Below are positions 59,201 to 64,000 of a DNA stretch of 64,000 nucleotides, in pieces. Made by a program: the position numbers and the translations under genes. Each line of letters begins with the position of its first letter. The stretch's first letter is position 1. The DNA lies in NCBI RefSeq assembly GCF_002095435.2, contig NZ_MJEJ02000038.1, forward strand, positions 86,041-150,040. Reading direction: 5' to 3'. The notes below the pieces were generated by a model. That model was not told the DNA's origin and ran no database searches. It was given only the letters and a program-made list of their open reading frames with translations. The DNA comes from Williamsia sp. 1138. GTDB taxonomy: Bacteria > Actinomycetota > Actinomycetes > Mycobacteriales > Mycobacteriaceae.

Positions 59201-60778
59201 TCAGTCGTTGCCGGATGCGGTGGCGTGGGTCATCTCGGCGAGGCGCATCTCGTCGCCGGTCGCGGAATTGGGTTGGTAGGCAACGGTCGGTGCCTTGGCG
59301 AGCACAGCATTCATGTGCGCGATGTAGGCGTACTGCCGGATCAGGCGAGGCTCGTCGGCAAGTACCTCGGCAAACGCGTCCTGACGTGCGTCGCCGATCT
59401 GTTCCTGTGCATTCTCGATCTCGCGGTCGAAGGCGGCGGTGCCGTAGGTGCTCTGGTAGCCGTCGCTGAGTAGGTACTGCTCCGCGGTGAACTGGGCGTC
59501 GCCGGCCTGGTTGCCGTGCTGGATCATCAGGATGACCGGGCCTTCGTCGGGGAAAGGGCGGATCTGGTAGAGCATCTGGCCCGAGGTGTCCATCATCTCG
59601 ATCTTCACGTTGAGGCCGGCCTGGTCGAGGGAGTTCTGGATGACCTCGATGGTCTCGTTGATCTTGGGGAACATTCCCGTCCGCCCGATCAGTTTGATCT
59701 GTTTGTCGACCGGGACACCGTCGGCCTTGGCCTCTGCCACAAGCTCTTTCGCCCGATTCAGATCGTAGGGGGTGGGTGTGATCTCGTCGTTGAACCCGAC
59801 GATGCTCGGACCGACGAGTTGCGATGCCGGATCCCCGAGGCCGCGGAACAGGGCCTTGATGATGCCGTCACGATTGACCGACAGGTCGATGGCCTCACGG
59901 ACCCGGTAGTCGTCGAGCGGTGGTTCGTCTGCCTGCATCCGCAGCGCGGTGGTCTCGTTGTTCGGGTAGGAGACCCCGAGGTCGCCGGCACCGTCCTCGG
60001 GGCCGAGGTAGGTGGCGATCTCCGCTTCATCGTTGGTCACCATCGCGGCCCGCACGCTGCCCTCGGTGCGCCACTGGTACACCGCCCGGGTGTATTCCGG
60101 TGTCGGGCCGGAATATTCGGGGTTCAGTGCGAGCGCCAGCTTCTGGCCCGCGTCCCAGTAGTCGACGAGGTAGGGGCCGGTCCCGATCGGGATGCGTACC
60201 TTGTCGCCGGCATCGGTGGTGGCGGGGACCATCTCGATGAACGAGATACGGAGCGGCAGAATGGGATCAGGTGTCGGTGTGGTGACTGTGACCGTGGCGG
60301 GATCGGTGGCCTCGACGACGAGCTCGTCGTCGCCGAAGACGTAACCGTCGACCTCGCACCCGATCGAAGAGTTGATGGTGCGGTTGATGGAGAAGGCGGC
60401 GTCTTCGGCGTCGAACGTGGTGCCGTCGCTGAACTTCACTCCTTGGTGGATGCGGAACGTCCACGTGTTCGGTGAGGTCTGCTCCCAGGAGTCGGCGAGC
60501 TTGGGTTCGAGGTCCCCGCTGTCGGGATTGCGCTCGATGAGGGGCTCGGTGATGTTGGAACGGACCACCGGTCCGGTGGCGGTCAGCGAGGCGTCGCACG
60601 GTTCGAGCGTGGGCGGCTCCTGGGGGAGCACGATGCGGAGGGTGTCGGGGTCGGCGGCGTCGGTCTGTGTCGTGTTGGCGACAGAACATCCGGTGGCGAG
60701 TGCGGCGACTGCGGCGGCAGCCACGACAGCGCGCAGGGTGCGTCGGGAAGCCGGCTGCATCGGGGCTGCGGCGTGCAT
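59201..60778 (-). CDS. ABC transporter substrate-binding lipoprotein (family 5, DppA/OppA-like)
   Basis: 525 residues from ATG 60778 (GGAGG 4 bases upstream). A lipoprotein signal ends at LATGC (lipobox Cys about 31) after VVAAAAVAALA. The family-5 domain shows ITEPLIERNPDSGDLEPKLA, WTFRIHQGVKFSDGTTFDAE, FSINRTINSS and VREAIDLSVNRDGIIKALF. It captures the substrate outside the membrane. As the first gene of an operon ending in gudD, the ligand might be a glucarate-like or amide compound, though family 5 proteins usually bind peptides, nickel or sugars. 86 bases separate it from dppB. Confidence 0.9.
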   Translation of the reverse strand: MHAAAPMQPASRRTLRAVVAAAAVAALATGCSVANTTQTDAADPDTLRIVLPQEPPTLEPCDASLTATGPVVRSNITEPLIERNPDSGDLEPKLADSWEQTSPNTWTFRIHQGVKFSDGTTFDAEDAAFSINRTINSSIGCEVDGYVFGDDELVVEATDPATVTVTTPTPDPILPLRISFIEMVPATTDAGDKVRIPIGTGPYLVDYWDAGQKLALALNPEYSGPTPEYTRAVYQWRTEGSVRAAMVTNDEAEIATYLGPEDGAGDLGVSYPNNETTALRMQADEPPLDDYRVREAIDLSVNRDGIIKALFRGLGDPASQLVGPSIVGFNDEITPTPYDLNRAKELVAEAKADGVPVDKQIKLIGRTGMFPKINETIEVIQNSLDQAGLNVKIEMMDTSGQMLYQIRPFPDEGPVILMIQHGNQAGDAQFTAEQYLLSDGYQSTYGTAAFDREIENAQEQIGDARQDAFAEVLADEPRLIRQYAYIAHMNAVLAKAPTVAYQPNSATGDEMRLAEMTHATASGND

Positions 60779-61061
60779 GGTTCCTCCGTTGTGAAGATGA
60801 ATCGCGTCGGTCGTCGGACGCTGCCGTTTGTGACGGTAGCCACAACGTAGGAGTGCTCCGAGAACGCGTCAACAGGCCAAAACGCCTGGAAAAGGCCCTT
60901 TTGGCCGATGATGACCATCACCGGTGCGCCCAACTGGTGACTTGAATCACTGTAAATATACTGCGTGACCAGCCAGTTCCCCGAATGGCTCGGAATGCCC
61001 GATGGGCGGCGCCGAGCGAATCATGCCGTTTGGGTATCAGTTGATGTTATTTACGAGTTGG

Positions 61062-61094
61062 ACAGGTATTCCTGAGGCGGCATACCGTACCTGT
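61062..61094. promoter_or_regulatory. Candidate operator in the divergent region before the 2-hydroxyacid dehydrogenase
   Basis: ACAGGTA (61062-61068) is inverted as TACCTGT (61088-61094), with GGTAT (61065-61069) and ATACC (61082-61086) as a second partly overlapping dyad. The 364-base region 60779-61142 between the importer operon and the dehydrogenase contains nothing else that I can support. No regulator gene is adjacent. Confidence 0.3.
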
Positions 61095-61142
61095 AGCCCA
61101 GTGGTGGACCACGATGGTTCTGCCCTGCCGTCAGGAGGCGCG

Positions 61143-62165
61143 ATGGTCAACACAGCAACAGCCGCGACAAGAGATGCGAAATCGGTTGTGAATCAAGCTG
61201 ATCGGGTGCTCCAAGTCGGACCGCTGAAGCCTTCACTCGCCGAGTCGCTTGCCGTCGACCACGACGCGATCCTGCTGCCCACCGACGACACGAGGGCGAC
61301 GTTCCTCGCCGAGCACGGAGCCGCTGTTCGCGCCGTGGTCACCTCGGGACGCACCGGGGTCGACGCCGCTCTCATGGCGGACCTGCCGAACCTCGGAGCG
61401 ATCGTGCATTTCGGTGTCGGCTACGACACCACCGACGTCGAGCTCGCGGAACAGCGCGGCATCGGGGTCAGCAATACCCCTGACGTCCTGACCGACTGCG
61501 TGGCGGACACCGCCGTGGGACTGCTCATCGACACCCTGCGCGGCTTCTCCGCCGCAGACCGCTTCGTCCGGGCGGGCCGGTGGCCGCGCGAAGGCAACGT
61601 CCCGCTGTCCCGCAAGGTGAGCGGTGCTCGCGTCGGCATCATCGGCCTCGGCCGGATCGGTGCAGCCATCGCCGACCGGCTCGTCGGATTCGGCTGCGAC
61701 ATCGCGTACCACAACCGCAACGAGATCCCGGGTTCGCAGTTTCGATATGCAGCGTCCCCGGTGGAGCTCGCGGCGTCGGTCGATGTGCTGGTGGTCGCCG
61801 CGGCAGGCGGCAAGGGCACGCGAAAGTTGGTCGATCGCGAGGTGCTCGAAGCACTCGGTCCCGACGGCTACCTGATCAACGTCGCCCGCGGCAGTGTCAT
61901 CGACCAGGAGGTGCTGGTGGAGCTGCTGACCTCCGGTGGCCTCGCCGGTGCCGGCCTCGACGTGTTCGCCGACGAACCGAATGTGCCGGACGAACTCCTC
62001 GATCTCGACAACGTCGTGCTCCTGCCCCATGTGGGCAGTGGGACCACGCAGACCCGTGCGGCCATGGAGGCGCTGACGTTGGCGAACCTGAACGAGTATC
62101 TCGAGCGCGGGACACTCACAACCCCTGTGCTGCAACCGAAGTCCACGTCAGGAGTTAACTCATGA
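61143..62165 (+). CDS. D-2-hydroxyacid dehydrogenase (C-terminal-binding-protein-like)
   Basis: 340 residues from ATG 61143 with AGGAGG 4 bases upstream. NAD motif VGIIGLGRIGAAIADRL (about 160-176). Catalytic Arg in LINVARGSVIDQEVL (about 245), Asp/Glu in AGLDVFADEPNVPDEL and His in VVLLPHVGSGTTQTR (about 300). It oxidises or reduces 2-hydroxy acids. It is divergent from the ABC importer operon and coupled to a UspA gene by ATGA overlap. Substrate unknown. Confidence 0.86.
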   Translation: MVNTATAATRDAKSVVNQADRVLQVGPLKPSLAESLAVDHDAILLPTDDTRATFLAEHGAAVRAVVTSGRTGVDAALMADLPNLGAIVHFGVGYDTTDVELAEQRGIGVSNTPDVLTDCVADTAVGLLIDTLRGFSAADRFVRAGRWPREGNVPLSRKVSGARVGIIGLGRIGAAIADRLVGFGCDIAYHNRNEIPGSQFRYAASPVELAASVDVLVVAAAGGKGTRKLVDREVLEALGPDGYLINVARGSVIDQEVLVELLTSGGLAGAGLDVFADEPNVPDELLDLDNVVLLPHVGSGTTQTRAAMEALTLANLNEYLERGTLTTPVLQPKSTSGVNS

Positions 62166-62557
62166 GTGTCGTCTTGAGCTATGTCTCGTCCGTCGAGGGC
62201 CGCGGTGCGCTCAGCTTCGGCTTCGCGGAGGCCCGCATGCGTGGCACTGACCTGCTCGTCATCGCCGAGGACGACAGCGCTGCGACGCCCGAGTTCGACC
62301 TCGACCTGACCGCCGCTCGCCACGCCGCCGACGCGGCGGACGTCGTGGTCAAGCTCGAGCCGAATGACCCGGACCTGTCCCATGCCGACAACCTGATCGA
62401 CGCGTCGTACCGCGATGACGTCGAGCTGATCGTCATCGGCATCCGCAGACGCTCGCCCGTCGGCAAATTGTTGACCGGCAGTGCCATGCAGCGGGTCCTG
62501 CTCGATGCCCAGTGCCCCGTCACGGCCGTCAAACCCCCGGTGCGCTCGGCCGTCTGA
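62162..62557 (+). CDS. Universal stress protein, UspA family
   Basis: 131 residues; ATG overlaps the dehydrogenase stop. Typical single Usp domain: an initial strand VLSYVSSVEGRGAL, and the ATP-loop-like GIRRRSPVGKLLTGSAMQRV ending in LLDAQCPVTAVKP, which matches the G-2x-G-9x-G-S/T pattern of ATP-binding Usp proteins. It may tune the neighbouring dehydrogenase, a link made only by operon position. Confidence 0.85.
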   Translation: MSVVLSYVSSVEGRGALSFGFAEARMRGTDLLVIAEDDSAATPEFDLDLTAARHAADAADVVVKLEPNDPDLSHADNLIDASYRDDVELIVIGIRRRSPVGKLLTGSAMQRVLLDAQCPVTAVKPPVRSAV

Positions 62558-62591
62558 CCGGAACTGGTGGGTTCTGGCGAGCGTTTGCCCA

Positions 62592-62616
62592 GGCAAATTC
62601 ATACGGTCAACGCAAC
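62592..62616 (+). repeat. IS30 left terminal inverted repeat
   Basis: GGCAAATTCATAC followed by GGTCAACGCAAC. Its mate at 63976-64000 reads GGCAAAGTCAAGT then GGTCAACGCAAC on the minus strand. Confidence 0.75.
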
Positions 62617-62637
62617 ACTGACTGCTTGGAGGTTGCG

Positions 62638-63831
62638 ATGGGTAGACGTCCGTTTGATATTGCTATTCGGTTTGGGTTCTTCGATCTGCTTTGTACGGGG
62701 TCGACGAAGGATTTTGCGGCTCGGGTAATGGGCGTGTCGAACAGCACTGCCGACCGCTGGTGGGCGAATGCTGGCGGCATGACACTGATGAAGGGCGGAG
62801 TAGGCGGCCTGGCGGTTGTGGTCGACGACGATGGCACTGAGACGCGTGGGCATCGACTGGGGTTGGGCGAGCGGATCGAGATCCAGTCGGCGCTGCAACG
62901 CGATCTGGGCGTCACTGAGATCGCGATACTCATAGGTCGGCCGCGGACGACGGTGTGGCGTGAGATCGGCCGCAACTCGAACGCCGACGGCACGTATCAC
63001 GCGCTGATGGCGCACCAGCGATCCAAGGTCAATGCGTTGCGGCCTAAAGCATTCAAGCTCGATGGCCACCCCGAACAGCAGATGATAGAAGACTCATTTG
63101 ACGACGGGTGGAGTCCCAAGCTTGTGTCGCATTCGCTCAAGATTCAGTTCCCCAACGACAAGGCGCATCAAATTAGTTACGAGACGCTGTACAACACGTT
63201 GTACGTCCAGTCGCGTGGGTCGTTGCGGGCGGACCTGTACAAGACTCTGTCCACCAGTAGGCCGGCGCGCAAGTCGCGAATCAGCGCGAGTCGACAGGGC
63301 AAAATCTACGACAAAGCCCTCAAGATCGTTGACCGCCCTGACGTGAAAGATCGCAAGGTTCCGGGGCATTGGGAAGGTGACCTGATCATGGGGTCCGGTG
63401 GCACAGCGATCGGGACGTTGGTCGAACGAACCTCCCGGTTCGTGATCTTGCTGCACCTGCCGGGCAATCACCAAGCCGATACCGTTGCTGGCGCGATGAT
63501 CACAGCGATGGGAGACTTGCCCGCCCACATACGGCGATCCATTACCTGGGATCGCGGCACCGAGCTCGCCGCCTACGACCGGATTCAGCTCGAACTCCAA
63601 GCGCCTGTGTACTTTTGCGATCCACACTCACCGTGGCAGCGCGGTAGCAACGAGAACACCAACCGGCTTCTGCGCCACTGGTTCGCCAAAGGCAGCGACC
63701 TGAGCGTGCACACCGCAGCCGACGTCGCCCGCGTCGCTGCGACCCTCAACAGACGGCCGAGGGAAACCCTGGAGTGGAAAACTCCGGCCCAAGCCTTGAC
63801 GGAACTACTTGCCGTACACGCCGCCGCCTAA
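62638..63831 (+). CDS. IS30-family transposase
   Basis: 397 residues from ATG 62638 (GGAGG 6 bases upstream). The N-terminal DNA-binding part includes an IS30-type helix-turn-helix (LGVTEIAILIGRPRTTVWRE, about 98-117). The catalytic domain carries the DDE triad: VPGHWEGDLIMGSGG (first Asp), RRSITWDRGTELAAYDRI (second Asp) and CDPHSPWQRGSNENTNRLL (Glu), the last being the family signature. The frame is intact, so the element may be active. About 145 bases of non-coding sequence lie between stop and right repeat. Confidence 0.92.
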   Translation: MGRRPFDIAIRFGFFDLLCTGSTKDFAARVMGVSNSTADRWWANAGGMTLMKGGVGGLAVVVDDDGTETRGHRLGLGERIEIQSALQRDLGVTEIAILIGRPRTTVWREIGRNSNADGTYHALMAHQRSKVNALRPKAFKLDGHPEQQMIEDSFDDGWSPKLVSHSLKIQFPNDKAHQISYETLYNTLYVQSRGSLRADLYKTLSTSRPARKSRISASRQGKIYDKALKIVDRPDVKDRKVPGHWEGDLIMGSGGTAIGTLVERTSRFVILLHLPGNHQADTVAGAMITAMGDLPAHIRRSITWDRGTELAAYDRIQLELQAPVYFCDPHSPWQRGSNENTNRLLRHWFAKGSDLSVHTAADVARVAATLNRRPRETLEWKTPAQALTELLAVHAAA

Positions 63832-63975
63832 GTACATCCATACCCCGTCCCTGCCCTCGAACCGGAAGCAAGAACAACTACCCCAAGCCACTCCACAGGC
63901 GACGCGGGTCGATCACCCACGCCGCCAGCCCGGAGTCTTCCAAGCCCATCAAGAAGTCACCGCTAAGACCAGCTC

Positions 63976-64000
63976 GTTGCGTTGACCACTTGACTTTGCC
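63976..64000 (-). repeat. IS30 right terminal inverted repeat
   Basis: On the minus strand it reads GGCAAAGTCAAGT then GGTCAACGCAAC, mirroring the left repeat. It ends at the window edge, so the flanking target duplication cannot be seen. Confidence 0.7.

Larger units (their letters stand above)
62592..64000 (+). mobile_element. IS30-family insertion sequence
   Basis: One intact IS30-type transposase lies between imperfect inverted repeats of about 25 bases: left 62592-62616 (starting GGCAAATTC, ending GGTCAACGCAAC) and right 63976-64000 in the opposite sense, 21 of 25 positions agreeing. The right repeat reaches the last base of the window, so the true end could lie slightly beyond. The 12-base inner part GGTCAACGCAAC is identical on both sides. 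Just outside the left end is TTTGCC-CA, which with the repeat start makes TTTGCCCAGGCAAA, a palindrome. Confidence 0.8.

Noticed and set aside
1..64000. CRISPR arrays, rRNA or tRNA genes, prophage structural genes
   Set aside because: No regularly spaced direct repeats, no rRNA or tRNA-like cloverleaf sequences noticed, and no capsid, terminase or tail proteins among the genes.

Overview
This window comes from a high-GC actinobacterium, most likely a mycolic-acid Corynebacteriales genus such as Gordonia, Rhodococcus or Mycobacterium. The evidence is codon usage, a 13E12-type DUF222/HNH gene behind an actinobacterial LexA box, an Rv1733c-like membrane protein, an MpaB-type oxygenase, F420-type oxidoreductases and a guanidine-III riboswitch. 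The genus is inferred. No tRNA, rRNA or CRISPR array was found. Most of the window is accessory metabolism: nitrogen scavenging, oxidative catabolism and transport.

Region by region. (1) 0-9 kb: end of an unidentified gene, an MpaB-type oxygenase, a stress group (hemerythrin-like protein, manganese catalase behind a sigma-F/B-like promoter, formaldehyde-dehydrogenase-like ADH), a PII remnant, a GAF-ANTAR regulator and an orphan MurE paralogue without the usual DAP motif. (2) 8-13.5 kb: a KshB-like flavin/[2Fe-2S] reductase faces an operon of alpha/beta-hydrolase, SDR, diiron protein and Baeyer-Villiger monooxygenase. These could together carry out hydroxylation, ketone formation, ester formation and hydrolysis (subterminal oxidation). 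(3) 13.7-22.5 kb: NCS1 permease with a zinc-ribbon-like tail, HyuB and HyuA, facing an AmiC-like cytoplasmic binding protein and a PucR regulator, a probable hydantoin-type nitrogen module.

(4) 22.9-35.9 kb is the centrepiece, a methylated-amine and ammonium island. A leftward operon encodes a sarcosine-oxidase-like flavoprotein, a GMAS/GlnT-type glutamine synthetase homologue, the three split glutamate-synthase-like subunits (GlxB/C/D = MgsA/B/C), an XRE-cupin regulator and an M20 amidohydrolase. A rightward operon encodes a cupin, a DmmA-like subunit, an FMN/[2Fe-2S] reductase and a heme-dependent oxidative N-demethylase (DUF3445), followed by an Amt transporter and a second XRE-cupin regulator. 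GlnR-like boxes lie between the operons and before amt. The inferred route is dimethylamine to methylamine to gamma-glutamylmethylamide to N-methylglutamate to glutamate, releasing C1 units.

(5) 36-46 kb: LLM oxidoreductase, secreted GH43 protein, HSL-type hydrolase, an SMR/Gdx exporter under a guanidine-III riboswitch, TetR/SDR pair, an SGNH lipoprotein beside an acyltransferase-3 protein with a related SGNH domain, an old yellow enzyme and a cupin. (6) 46-52 kb: Rv1733c-like protein, CstA-YbdD peptide/pyruvate-type transporter, a broken membrane ORF, the SOS-box HNH gene and a tyrosine-rich acidic 76-residue orphan. (7) 52-62.6 kb: a leftward Dpp/Opp-type ABC importer operon ending in a frameshifted TauE/SafE gene, glucarate dehydratase and a 2-hydroxyacid dehydrogenase, facing a second 2-hydroxyacid dehydrogenase and a UspA protein. 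(8) 62.6-64 kb: an IS30-family element reaching the right edge of the window.
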